64,000 bases of DNA from Candidatus Saccharimonadota bacterium. Its GTDB lineage: Bacteria; Patescibacteriota; Saccharimonadia; Saccharimonadales; Saccharimonadaceae. The stretch lies in contig JAFRWP010000005.1 in assembly GCA_017437945.1 (NCBI GenBank), positions 62,001-126,000 on the forward strand, in the 5' to 3' direction. The notes beneath the pieces were generated by a model that was given only the letters and a program-made list of their open reading frames with translations, made no database searches and was not told where the DNA came from. Positions within the stretch are counted from its first letter, which is position 1. Each line of letters opens with the position of its first letter. Both the position numbers and the translations under genes were made by a program. This document shows positions 17,953 to 26,247 of the stretch, in pieces.

Positions 17953-18558
17953 ATGAAGCTTCTGCGCAGAAAACGAGCAGTAAGTGAGCCGAAACAGCCC
18001 GAGCGCCGTCGTCATGATTTTGACGAAACGTATCGGGTTGGGCGCACTTATGCCGGTGATGCGCAGAAGAACCGTGAAGATAAAATGGCGCGCGCAGCCG
18101 ATCGCAAACGACGTGATTTTAAGAATATTGCGACGGTCGTGGGCGTATTAATTATTGTGGTGCTGGTAATCGTAGTGATTACGAATTATGTCAGCAACAT
18201 TATTGCTGAACGTGAAGCGGCAATTGCGCCAGCGCCGCCACTAGAGCCGACTGTGGCCATTGTGGACGAAAACTTAGGCGATAACGTCAGTCGACGCGTG
18301 AAGGACTTTGTAGCTCGCCTAGAAGACGACGTATCGGATTATTACATGAAAATTGATCATGTAGTATTGCCGCTACAGAAGGCACGCGAGGTTGACGTTT
18401 TTATCGTAGGACGTCCAGAGTATTATAAGATGTCGCTAGATCGTGATAGTGCCGTACAAGCCGAAGATTTATATCGGATGGTATTATACTTGGAAAAGAA
18501 AGAATTGCAGCCTGGATATGTAGATTTGCGAGTAGAGGGGAAGGCCTACTACAAATAA
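17953..18558 (+). CDS. Bitopic membrane protein with FtsQ/DivIB-like C-terminus
   Basis: This 201-residue protein has a very basic N-terminus (about 58 residues), one membrane segment (IATVVGVLIIVVLVIVVIT) and an extracytoplasmic domain of about 115 residues. The final strand reads PGYVDLRVEGKAYYK, resembling the conserved C-terminal strand of FtsQ/DivIB (IDLR followed by a basic or aromatic end). The dcw cluster in this window lacks ftsQ, so this could be the missing divisome member placed behind pgk. The POTRA domain is not evident at this length, so the call is tentative. It lies 4 bases after pgk and is probably co-transcribed. Confidence 0.45.
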   Translation: MKLLRRKRAVSEPKQPERRRHDFDETYRVGRTYAGDAQKNREDKMARAADRKRRDFKNIATVVGVLIIVVLVIVVITNYVSNIIAEREAAIAPAPPLEPTVAIVDENLGDNVSRRVKDFVARLEDDVSDYYMKIDHVVLPLQKAREVDVFIVGRPEYYKMSLDRDSAVQAEDLYRMVLYLEKKELQPGYVDLRVEGKAYYK

Positions 18559-18674
18559 GGGGGGTTTGCCCTATTAGTTCCCCAAATGTTCGGTTTTTGT
18601 TCGGTCGAAAACGAACAGTGCGGGAAAGAGAGTAGAGTAAAACTGGGTGAGAATTAATTTGAAAACGTTTTGAA

Positions 18675-18748
18675 GGGGTAGGGGAGTGACTAAAAAATGA
18701 AAGCGTGAAAAAGTCAAGAAAAACGACATTTCACGGGCGGAAAATTTG
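18675..18748 (+). repeat. Noncoding cassette, copy 1
   Basis: In order: GGGGTAGGGGAGTGAC (18675-18690), inverted repeat CGTGAAA (18704-18710) / TTTCACG (18729-18735), and GGGCGGAAAATTTG (18735-18748). The same three elements in the same order recur at 19297-19471. Confidence 0.6.
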
Positions 18749-18767
18749 CAAATACAACAGCAAATTA

Positions 18768-18776
18768 TGTTATAAT
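18768..18776 (+). promoter_or_regulatory. Extended -10 promoter inside the gene-free region
   Basis: TGT-TATAAT ends at 18776. A weak TTGCAA lies 19 bases upstream. The predicted transcript from about 18784 has no ORF near its 5' end but contains short complementary stretches such as GGCT (near 18833) and AGCC (near 18865). The product is unknown. Confidence 0.45.
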
Positions 18777-19296
18777 ATGTGAATTTACAGGGGTCGCGCG
18801 TATAGTTAGGATGATATGAAATCCAAATTTTGAGGCTGACGCTAGCGCTTCTAAGGTGTTTTAGCCAGAATCGGCGGTTTTTAGTTCGGTTTTTGTGCGG
18901 AGGCGTTTTTAATTATTTAACAGATAAAAATATATTTACCGGCAGTGCATTTTGGATCGTATTTTAGTAGTGCTACGCTGATGCATGTTCGGTTCGACGA
19001 TTGTTCATATATGCCGGGTTTATATATGTATATGTCGTAAAAGGTACATTGTGCGACATTGGATATTTCGCGAAAAGTCGATTGTCCAACCGTGTCTTCT
19101 GGCTATGTTTTTATGGCCCGCCCGCCTAGTTCTTTGTATTTGCGCCCTATTTTGCGCTACACGGCGTTTTTGCGCTTCCGACATGTAATTTATATATGTC
19201 CTGCTGCTAAATTTTCATACAGCGCGTCCTATGGCATTGATCTATTTATCACGAGGCATTTATTGGCTCTAACGGAGGTAAAAACTGTACTTAACA

Positions 19297-19471
19297 GGGG
19301 TAGAATAGGGGAGTAACAGATGAAAACAGGGGCGGAACAGGGGTAGGGGGCAAAAATTCGAAATTTGCGCTTCCCTGGCCGATTATTAGCGTGAAATGTT
19401 GTGCAAAAGTGTAAAATTATTTCACGTTATGCGCCATTTTTGTTATGGCGGCGGGCAGGGCGGAAAATTTG
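19297..19471 (+). repeat. Noncoding cassette, copy 2
   Basis: In order: GGGGTAGAATAGGGGAGTAAC (starting 19297), inverted repeat CGTGAAAT (19390-19397) / ATTTCACG (19419-19426), and GGGCGGAAAATTTG (19458-19471). The 14-base last element is identical to copy 1. Five G-runs lie between 19297 and 19350. Confidence 0.6.
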
Positions 19472-19519
19472 GCGAAAAATCTTGAATGTCGTAAAACCAG
19501 TGAGGTGCGAAGTTGATTT

Positions 19520-19548
19520 TTGCCCTGCTCTGTTGTTTGTTTTATAAT
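19520..19548 (+). promoter_or_regulatory. Promoter of the gene at 19557, near-leaderless
   Basis: TTGCCC (19520-19525), 17-base spacer, TATAAT (19543-19548). The ATG is 8 bases beyond the -10, and there is no Shine-Dalgarno sequence. Confidence 0.55.
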
Positions 19549-19556
19549 GTTTATGT

Positions 19557-20501
19557 ATGAAAGATGAGATGCTTAATGAGCTGGATAAAGAATTAGAAAA
19601 TAAGAACCTCACTAAGCAGCAATATAACACGCTTAAGGACCAGATTATCAGTAAGGCCGATCAACAGGCTAAACTGAATGAAGACTGGCGTGCCGGCAAG
19701 ATGGATGAAGCCACATTTGAAAAGTGGTATGAAGCGATTTCGCAAGATCTAAAAGAAATTGGCGAGCACAAGCGCCAGATGGTTGAGAAAAACATTGATA
19801 TTCGCAAAAAGAAAGCCGAGAAAAGGCGTCGTCGTCCGTTTTTGATTGGCTTAATTCTTATTATCGCGATACCGTCGGCATTTTGGCTCGCGAATTATTT
19901 TTATGCGCATCGTTCGATCGAAGACGTGCCTGCGCCGATCCAGGTTGATTTATCCGAAGAGGAGCGTGCGGAAAAGCATGTAGTTGACGGAAAAGACATC
20001 GATCGACCAGATTACCATCTCGAGATGAATTATTTGGCCTCCTACGACATAAAAGGGTTGGTAGTGGACACTAAGCATTTCAACGATAAAGATGTTTTTG
20101 AGAAGTCCTTCCCTGTTGATGTGAGTTTGGCTTGGGGTAAGTTCGCCGCAAATCGTATGGCGTTTGATTGCACGAATGGTCCACGCAAACTGTCTTGCAA
20201 TATTTCGATGGAACAGCTCAAGAAGTTGAAAACTGGGCGGGGTATTCTCGACCTCGTGTCCAATAATCACCTCTCCCCTGCTAATAAGGATATCTATGAC
20301 AAAATTATGCGCATTAAGGCCGGTAATTACGTTGAATTAAAGGGGTATTTGGTGAGTATAACCGTAACGGACAAGGATACTACAAAACCGTTTACGGCCA
20401 CTTCAAGTTTAGTGCGTAATGACCATATGGATAGTATTTTCGATACCACGAATACCGGTTGTGAGATATTCTTTGTAACGTCGGTTGATTGGTTGGATTA
20501 G
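19557..20501 (+). CDS. Unknown bitopic membrane protein with cytoplasmic coiled coil
   Basis: This 314-residue protein matches no family I know. Residues 1-95 are charged and helical, with coiled-coil character (LDKELENKNLTKQQYNTLKD) ending in a basic patch (KKAEKRRRRPF). One membrane segment follows (about residues 96-117, LIGLILIIAIPSAFWLANYFY). The outer domain of about 195 residues is soluble, with three or four Cys (CTNGPRKLSC, TGCEIFF) that could form disulfides outside the cell. It has its own promoter at the edge of the gene-free region and converges on degV. It may be an envelope or sensor protein. Confidence 0.75.
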   Translation: MKDEMLNELDKELENKNLTKQQYNTLKDQIISKADQQAKLNEDWRAGKMDEATFEKWYEAISQDLKEIGEHKRQMVEKNIDIRKKKAEKRRRRPFLIGLILIIAIPSAFWLANYFYAHRSIEDVPAPIQVDLSEEERAEKHVVDGKDIDRPDYHLEMNYLASYDIKGLVVDTKHFNDKDVFEKSFPVDVSLAWGKFAANRMAFDCTNGPRKLSCNISMEQLKKLKTGRGILDLVSNNHLSPANKDIYDKIMRIKAGNYVELKGYLVSITVTDKDTTKPFTATSSLVRNDHMDSIFDTTNTGCEIFFVTSVDWLD

Positions 20502-20503
20502 AA

Positions 20504-20527
20504 AAACCCACCGTGAGAGGTGGGTTT
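20504..20527 (-). terminator. Terminator of degV
   Basis: Stem AAACCCACC (20504-20512) with GGTGGGTTT (20519-20527). On the minus strand it is followed by a T run, so it ends degV; it may also help end the convergent plus-strand gene. Confidence 0.8.
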
Positions 20528-20531
20528 AGTG

Positions 20532-21566
20532 TTACCAGCGGAAGGAGCGAACGATATCCTCAATTTCTTTGACGGTTTCGTCATATTTTCCGCAGACATC
20601 GGTGTGATAATTGATATGGATTGATGTGGGGCCACCGTGGGCCTGAATGCCGGCGCCACAGCGCCATTCTTCGCCCATCAAGTAATGCGCACTAGGCAGG
20701 AAGCCTAACAGGCGATTATGGATTTTTCTGGCGCTTTCCTTGTTGTTGCCGTACGCGATAATGACAGGGCCAGAAGTGTCGGTCATATGTCGTTTCATAT
20801 GCATGCCGATGACGTCCGCCCATCTGCCAATGCCACGAACCTTGATGGTGGCGGTGTGGCTGGGAGTAACATGCAGCAGATCTCGCTCTTCGCCGCGATA
20901 CTGTGCGGAGCAGACCAGCCGGAAACCAAGAATGGAGCCAAAGAATGCTTCAGACGATTTGACGCGGCCGCTTTTTCGAATGTAACTGAGTTCTTCCCAA
21001 GTAAAGAAATGGGCGATGTGTCCGCGTGTCTTTTCGACGAATTCGGCAATTTGCTGCACGTCTTGTAGGGTGCCATCTTCGACGCCTTTCGCGACGTCCA
21101 TCATGAGCATGGCGAGGCCAGTAGACATACACTGGCTGTCGACGCAGAGAATTGTCCGGCCGCTTGCTTTGAGTTCTGCTTGGAGCATTGCGAAGAGCTT
21201 AGTGGCGTAACTGTACGCACTACTCAGGGAACTGTTCATGACGATATAGATGACGTCTTTCCCCTTTGCGACATTGCGGCGGACAGTTTCTTCTGTACTG
21301 ATGATTCTACCTTCTTCCGGGATGTTCAGGCATTCCATATCCGGCATATACATCAGCGGTTGACTCGTGGTTGCGCGAAAACCTCTTTCGACATATTTTT
21401 CGACTTGGTAAAAATCGGTTGGTCGAAGGTTGTTCAGCTCGTGTCTCTCGTCTCCTTTCGTGACAATTACCGGAACATCCAAGACGGTGATGTATGGACG
21501 TTCGGCGAGCCATGATTCGGGCAGGTCGCAAGTGCTATCGGTTAAAATCTGAAAATTGCGATCCAT
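20532..21566 (-). CDS. DegV-family fatty-acid-binding protein
   Basis: DegV/FakB proteins bind a fatty acid and present it to a kinase for acyl phosphate formation. The 344-residue protein starts with FQILTDSTCDLPE, the family N-terminus, followed by FRATTSQP, YIVMNSSLSSAYSYA, the DSQCMSTGLAML segment and SYIRKSGRV, all recognisable DegV features. C-terminal GPTSIHINYH is the GPG/H-type end region. The start is set by AGGAGGTG. No fakA kinase lies in the window. Lipid scavenging would suit a host-dependent organism, but that is inference. Confidence 0.9.
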   Translation of the reverse strand: MDRNFQILTDSTCDLPESWLAERPYITVLDVPVIVTKGDERHELNNLRPTDFYQVEKYVERGFRATTSQPLMYMPDMECLNIPEEGRIISTEETVRRNVAKGKDVIYIVMNSSLSSAYSYATKLFAMLQAELKASGRTILCVDSQCMSTGLAMLMMDVAKGVEDGTLQDVQQIAEFVEKTRGHIAHFFTWEELSYIRKSGRVKSSEAFFGSILGFRLVCSAQYRGEERDLLHVTPSHTATIKVRGIGRWADVIGMHMKRHMTDTSGPVIIAYGNNKESARKIHNRLLGFLPSAHYLMGEEWRCGAGIQAHGGPTSIHINYHTDVCGKYDETVKEIEDIVRSFRW

Positions 21567-21617
21567 ATATTTCTCACCTCCTAAAGTGCAATGATATCGC
21601 TCGCGCGATTCCCCGTA

Positions 21618-21682
21618 ATTATGCCATTTTTGATATAAAAAGTCAAAAAATTCTTGACTTTTTTTGACGGTTATGCTTAAAT
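21618..21682. promoter_or_regulatory. Divergent promoters sharing an inverted repeat
   Basis: Minus strand: TTGACT (21646-21641), 17 bases, CATAAT (21623-21618), serving degV. Plus strand: TTGACT (21654-21659), 17 bases, TTAAAT (21677-21682) with extended TGC, serving the secreted protein at 21725. The two -35 boxes lie in the arms of AAAAAGTCAA (21637-21646) and TTGACTTTTT (21654-21663), a 10-base inverted repeat that could bind one regulator for both genes. Confidence 0.7.
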
Positions 21683-21724
21683 GATGGTGTCTTTAGGTCA
21701 AAATAAAAAGGACAAAAACAAAAA

Positions 21725-23227
21725 ATGAAGAGAGTTTTAAAAAGCACCGCTGCTGTGTTAATGGCGGCGTTTTTGCCGGTCGCGGGCGTATTCGCGTCGT
21801 CCGGTAATCCACTAGATTACGCAAATAGTATTGGACAGGTTCGCGAAAGCGATACCGTAAACCGCGTCGTTGAGGCGACGGCGGATGGCGGCTATGTCGT
21901 CGGTGGTCAAATTATTGTCTGCGAAAAACGTCCTATCATTGAAGATCCATATTATGGAGATATAAACGGCTCCGTTATGGGCGATAATGATGAAGGCGGC
22001 GATTCATCAGGTGAAGAGTCAGAGTTCGTTCCGGCAAAGGAATGTCTCGATTATTATGGTTCAGACTTTTCGATAAGCAGTGATTCGGGCAATTTGAGCG
22101 ATTTTTCGTTGCTTTGCGAAATGGGCGGAGTTAAAGATGGGTCGATCAGTAGTACGGAACCTGAAAGAGAATATTATTACAATATAAGTTGCGCAAACTA
22201 TATTGCGAAATTCAAAAAAGATGGCACGCGCGAATGGTTAACTTCATTCGAAAATGATGACAAGCTACTAGCTGTAGGTGAAACATCTAACGACTATCGC
22301 CTATTAACGTCCAAAGGCATTATCTTAATTGCCGACAAAAATGGAACAGAAAAAGAGCCAATTGAATCAGGTATAAACAGCAATATAGTTAGCGCAAAAA
22401 TAGACCGCGATGGAACTATATTTGTATCCTACTTCTTCTTGGGCATATGTAAGTTTGGTCTTGATGGTAAAGCAATTGCGTGCATACCAGAGGATGATAG
22501 CAGCAGTAAGACCTATTATTCCGATGAGGAATCTGGCTATTTCTTAATGAACGGTGAAGTGATAGCAAATTATTATGATAGTAAGACTAGTAGAACTGGC
22601 GTAGTGAAAATTACGAAGGATCTTAAGACTGTTACTACCGTCATAGAGAGTCCTGAGGATAACCCAAATATTTATTACTCCGTAGTGTCTAACGATGCCG
22701 ACGGTAATTTATTAGTAGTTCGAAGTACTTTCGAAGATGCAGATGACGATGAGTCGGACCTCGCATTACTGAGCATCGATAAAAATGGTGAAATTGTAGC
22801 TGAGAAAAAATTGACTGAGGAACAGAAGAAAAAACTAGTTGACGATGTAAATATTCTACCTGGTTTTGCAGCGTTTGATCGGGTCAATAATAAGCTCATC
22901 AAACTCGATATGAATCTTGACGAAACGTTCTCGTATCAATTTGGCGACGATGAGCTTGTCTTTTCCTCAACTTTCCTAGATGACGGTTCGGTCGTAGCAG
23001 TGGGCGGTTCGACGACATCTAACGAAAACTATGACATAGATGGTAGCATGAATGGCATTCAAATCCGTCTCGATGTTAGCGGTAGTGGCGATCCTGAACC
23101 TGTCGATGTTGCTGATATGGTGGATAATCCAAAGACTCTCGACGAAATGAGCGCCTTTATGATGATTGGTGGCGCAGTCATTGCTATTGCCGGCGTAGCG
23201 GCACGCAAGATGCTAGTACGTAGATAA
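21725..23227 (+). CDS. Secreted, C-terminally anchored protein of unknown function
   Basis: This 500-residue protein has a signal peptide (KRVLKSTAAVLMAAFLPVAGVFAS) and a C-terminal hydrophobic helix with basic tail (MMIGGAVIAIAGVAARKMLVRR), so the acidic 440-residue middle should face outward, tethered to the membrane. The middle has repeated short motifs of the type TADGGYVVGGQ, GTREWLTSF and DGSVVAVGGS, resembling beta-propeller blades of delta-60 or SBBP type. I do not recognise a specific family. It uses the same extended promoter type as the two giant surface proteins. The AAAGGA ribosome site is somewhat far from the ATG. Confidence 0.8.
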   Translation: MKRVLKSTAAVLMAAFLPVAGVFASSGNPLDYANSIGQVRESDTVNRVVEATADGGYVVGGQIIVCEKRPIIEDPYYGDINGSVMGDNDEGGDSSGEESEFVPAKECLDYYGSDFSISSDSGNLSDFSLLCEMGGVKDGSISSTEPEREYYYNISCANYIAKFKKDGTREWLTSFENDDKLLAVGETSNDYRLLTSKGIILIADKNGTEKEPIESGINSNIVSAKIDRDGTIFVSYFFLGICKFGLDGKAIACIPEDDSSSKTYYSDEESGYFLMNGEVIANYYDSKTSRTGVVKITKDLKTVTTVIESPEDNPNIYYSVVSNDADGNLLVVRSTFEDADDDESDLALLSIDKNGEIVAEKKLTEEQKKKLVDDVNILPGFAAFDRVNNKLIKLDMNLDETFSYQFGDDELVFSSTFLDDGSVVAVGGSTTSNENYDIDGSMNGIQIRLDVSGSGDPEPVDVADMVDNPKTLDEMSAFMMIGGAVIAIAGVAARKMLVRR

Positions 23228-23257
23228 TAAGCTTTATCGAATAACAAAACTCTCTCA

Positions 23258-23292
23258 AAAAAGTAACTCCGCATGAAGCGGGGTTACTTTTT
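23258..23292. terminator. Bidirectional terminator
   Basis: A 15-pair stem, AAAAAGTAACTCCGC (23258-23272) with GCGGGGTTACTTTTT (23278-23292) and loop ATGAA. A/T runs on both sides make it usable from both strands, between the convergent genes at 21725 and 23317. Confidence 0.9.
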
Positions 23293-23316
23293 GCTTTCTA
23301 GGGCCCTTAAAACGCG

Positions 23317-26211
23317 CTAGGAGCGGTTTTTGTTTCGATTTCGGTTACGGTTACGATTCTTCTTTTTGTGATAGTTTTGCTGGCCGTTGTGGTCGATTGG
23401 GATATTTGCGCCATTTAAGTCGGCGGATGTGATGATTGGGCGAGCGCTCTGCATCTCCTCAACACTATTGTCGACATTCTCGGCAGCGGCTTCGGTGGCC
23501 TTTTGCTCTTCTTTCTGCTCGTCTTCGTAAGTGATGATATTTGGACTCTCTTCCTGGAGCTTTTTGTTGCGCTCTTTGACGAGGGCGGCGAGGTCCTTTA
23601 GGCTGTTGCCGGATTGGGCTTCGCCCTGAGCTTGGTTAGGTGAAATCTTTTGCTTACGGAAGTCTTGCTGAGGAGTAGGGGTAAACTTGTAAACTGGCTT
23701 TTCGATCGGACGAGGAGCTTCGTAGGCCGAAGCAGTGTTAGCAGCGCTGGCGCCGCGCTCGCCGGCTTCGCGGCCAGAATCAGATAGGTTTTTCTTCCAC
23801 TTCTCTGCTGCTTCGATATTGTCGCGGATTTCTTTTTCAACTTCTTCGCGAGTGCGAGCATAAGTTAAGCGCGAGTATTTGACGATGCGTGGCAAGAGAT
23901 CGTTAGGTGGTTTTGGAATGCTTAATGTAGTAGCCGAGAAACCAGGGGTCTTTTCGCCGTTGATAATCATCGAAACGACAAAGTGACGGTTGTTAAGACT
24001 GAGCAAGTCTTGAGCCTCGAATACCGGCTCGAATTGCTTAGAGAGAATTGGCGCATCGTCAGCGGAGACGCGGAAGCAGATAGTGGTACCGACGTTGCCG
24101 AAGACGGCGTCGCGCACAGAATCAGTCATCTGTGAGACGTACTGGTTGGCGACCGTGAGGTTAAGGCCGTATTTGCGTGCCTCAGATAGAATCACGGCAA
24201 AGGAATCGGTAGCGAAGTTCTGGAACTCATCAACATAGAGATAGAATGGGCGGCGATCTTCGACGTTCTCGATGTCCGAGCGGCTCATGGCGGCGAGCTG
24301 GACTTTGGTGACTAAGAAAGCACCGAGAATGCCGGCATTGTCTTCGCCAATCAGGCCCTTAGAGAGGTTGACGACCAAAATCTTGCCTTCATCCATAATC
24401 TCGCGGATATTGAAGCTAGATTTTGGTTGACCGATAATGTTGCGGATGATTGGGTTGGCCGTAAAGGCGCCGACCTTGTTGAGAACTGGCGCGACCGACT
24501 CGGTGACCTGTTTTTCGCTCCAGGAACCGAACTCATGTTTCCAGAATTGGAGAACGGTGACGTCTTGGCAGTAATCGAGGGTTTCCTTGCGGAACTCCTT
24601 GTCCGTGAGCATGCGGGAAATATCTAGTAAGGTAGCTTCTGGACGGTCGAGCAAAGCAAGCAAGGTGTAGCGCAAGATGTGCTCGAGACGTGGGCCCCAA
24701 GAATCGCCGAACATGCGCTTTAGTACGCCAATAACTTCAGAAGAAATATTTGGCTTACGAGCCGGATCATCGATTTCGAGTGGGTTGAAGGCCATTGGGT
24801 ACTGTGTGTCAGCTGGGTTGAAGTAGACGACGTCCTTAATACGACTTTCCGGGATGAAGCGGAGGTTATCGGTAGCGAGATCGCCGTGTGGGTCGATAAT
24901 ACAATAACCTTGGTTGTGATAAATATCACTTAGTGCGAAGAGTGTGAGGAGACCAGATTTACCGGAACCAGTCTGACCAATGATATAGACGTGGCGAGAA
25001 CGGTCGCGGCGATACATGCCGAACTGGTGTTTGATGCCACGGAAATCGGTTAAACCAAAGGCGGAGATGTTTTCGTCGAAGCTTGGGTTGCCGGTGAGCA
25101 TCGGAAGCTTGGCTGGTGGTTCCGCAGTCTTGCTGGAAGCCCAAACGATGTTCGGTGTTTCAACGTTAGTGTGCGGGAGATGGTAGACCGAAGCAAGCTC
25201 GGAGATATTTAGGACAAAGCCGTCATCGGTGAATTGGCGCATCTTGTAGGCATCAAGTGCGGTTTTATCGAAAGTTGCGCCGGTCATCTTGAAACCGTTG
25301 AGGTTGGTAGAGTTGAACTGTTTGAAGGTACCAACGAGAGCCTGCATGTTGAGCTTGGCGTTCATTTCGTTGTCGCCAACATAGGCAAGACGAATCTTAA
25401 CCTGGTAGCCAAGTTTAGTGGCCTTCTCTTCTGCTTTAGCAATACGAGTTTTATCGCGTTCGGATAGTTCAACTTTGCCATCCGAAGTGGTACCACCCTC
25501 TGGTGGGCGCCAAAGTGCCGCGAGGACTTCGAGGAACCATTTCCAGTCGATATGGAAGAGGTCAAAGCCGCTCTTCCCCGCCTTAATATTGGAAATCCAG
25601 AGATCGGATTTTTTGTGCCAATCATCGGCGATTGGGCGAGTTAGGATCTGAATCCACATCTCTTCGCCGCCGCTCGGGTTGAGCTTAGCGAGTGTACCAG
25701 TAATACCAGCGAGTGGGTCAACCTCGAAGGATTCAAAAGTCTTAATTGGTAAAGCTTCGTTGTCGGTTAGGGTGATTTCGGATGAATAGGAAATTGGATA
25801 ATCAAAACGTTTGTCGCAGTAATCTTCTTTCATGCGATAGATTTGAACGCTTGGATACTGAGAATAAATCTGACCTTCAACGAAAGATTGCAGAATGCGC
25901 GGCACCCAAACAAAGAAACGAATTTGGTTGCCAGTGGAGGCGATTTCGAATGAGAGATGCTCCTGAACGCCGCCGGAGTTTTTGAGCTCACTAGCGTCAC
26001 GTAAAATACCATGCAAAGAAGCGAAGAGCTGCTCGGCGGCGAGCTCCTTTTTGTCGTTGTCTTTTGGAATTTCGAGCATCAAAAGTACACTGTCGACGTT
26101 TAGTACGCGTAGACGGTTTGCCTTGTTCTTATTGCGGACTATCAAGATAACAAGGATGATTAGGATTGGTATCCAGACGATCGGCGCCAAAAGGAAACGA
26201 AATAAATCCAT
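23317..26211 (-). CDS. TraG/VirD4-like membrane ATPase (type IV secretion or conjugation family)
   Basis: This 964-residue protein has one N-terminal membrane segment (residues 5-24), a region of about 380 residues without a recognised domain, and then a FtsK/HerA-superfamily ATPase. Walker A is G412-QTGSG-K-S419 and Walker B is YLYVDEFQNF near residue 660; YCIIDPHGDLATD and the arginine-finger-type region FRVSADDAP are also present. The C-terminus is rich in Lys/Glu/Asn and ends in a basic NRNRNRN tail. Such proteins move DNA or protein across the membrane, but no other secretion genes are in the window. ATG 26211 is 7 bases beyond TAAAAT, suggesting a leaderless message. Confidence 0.85.
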   Translation of the reverse strand: MDLFRFLLAPIVWIPILIILVILIVRNKNKANRLRVLNVDSVLLMLEIPKDNDKKELAAEQLFASLHGILRDASELKNSGGVQEHLSFEIASTGNQIRFFVWVPRILQSFVEGQIYSQYPSVQIYRMKEDYCDKRFDYPISYSSEITLTDNEALPIKTFESFEVDPLAGITGTLAKLNPSGGEEMWIQILTRPIADDWHKKSDLWISNIKAGKSGFDLFHIDWKWFLEVLAALWRPPEGGTTSDGKVELSERDKTRIAKAEEKATKLGYQVKIRLAYVGDNEMNAKLNMQALVGTFKQFNSTNLNGFKMTGATFDKTALDAYKMRQFTDDGFVLNISELASVYHLPHTNVETPNIVWASSKTAEPPAKLPMLTGNPSFDENISAFGLTDFRGIKHQFGMYRRDRSRHVYIIGQTGSGKSGLLTLFALSDIYHNQGYCIIDPHGDLATDNLRFIPESRIKDVVYFNPADTQYPMAFNPLEIDDPARKPNISSEVIGVLKRMFGDSWGPRLEHILRYTLLALLDRPEATLLDISRMLTDKEFRKETLDYCQDVTVLQFWKHEFGSWSEKQVTESVAPVLNKVGAFTANPIIRNIIGQPKSSFNIREIMDEGKILVVNLSKGLIGEDNAGILGAFLVTKVQLAAMSRSDIENVEDRRPFYLYVDEFQNFATDSFAVILSEARKYGLNLTVANQYVSQMTDSVRDAVFGNVGTTICFRVSADDAPILSKQFEPVFEAQDLLSLNNRHFVVSMIINGEKTPGFSATTLSIPKPPNDLLPRIVKYSRLTYARTREEVEKEIRDNIEAAEKWKKNLSDSGREAGERGASAANTASAYEAPRPIEKPVYKFTPTPQQDFRKQKISPNQAQGEAQSGNSLKDLAALVKERNKKLQEESPNIITYEDEQKEEQKATEAAAENVDNSVEEMQSARPIITSADLNGANIPIDHNGQQNYHKKKNRNRNRNRNKNRS

Positions 26212-26217
26212 GCGAAT

Positions 26218-26239
26218 ATTTTACCATAAATGGTAAACT
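26218..26239. promoter_or_regulatory. Palindrome spanning two divergent -10 boxes
   Basis: TTTACCAT-AA-ATGGTAAA at 26220-26237 overlaps TAAAAT (minus strand, 26223-26218, for the ATPase) and TGG-TAAACT (plus strand, ending 26239, for the yvcK-type gene). A further ACCAT lies at 26243-26247. A protein bound here would block both genes. Confidence 0.55.
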
Positions 26240-26247
26240 TTAACCAT

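Larger units (their letters stand above)
18559..19556. other. 1-kb gene-free region with duplicated noncoding cassette
   Basis: I see no credible gene here; the open frames at 18985-19316 have no ribosome site and no recognisable sequence. The region holds two diverged copies of a cassette (18675-18748 and 19297-19471), an extended -10 promoter at 18768-18776, several G-runs, and the promoter of the gene at 19557. No DnaA box matching TTATCCACA was seen, so I do not call it an origin. Confidence 0.6.

Noticed and set aside
18985-19316. Overlapping open frames of 67 and 85 codons in the gene-free region
   Set aside because: No ribosome site or promoter at a fitting distance, Cys/Arg-rich random-looking composition, and the two frames overlap each other.
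18559-19556. Origin of replication
   Set aside because: No TTATCCACA-like DnaA boxes were found, and no dnaA, dnaN or gyrase genes are near.
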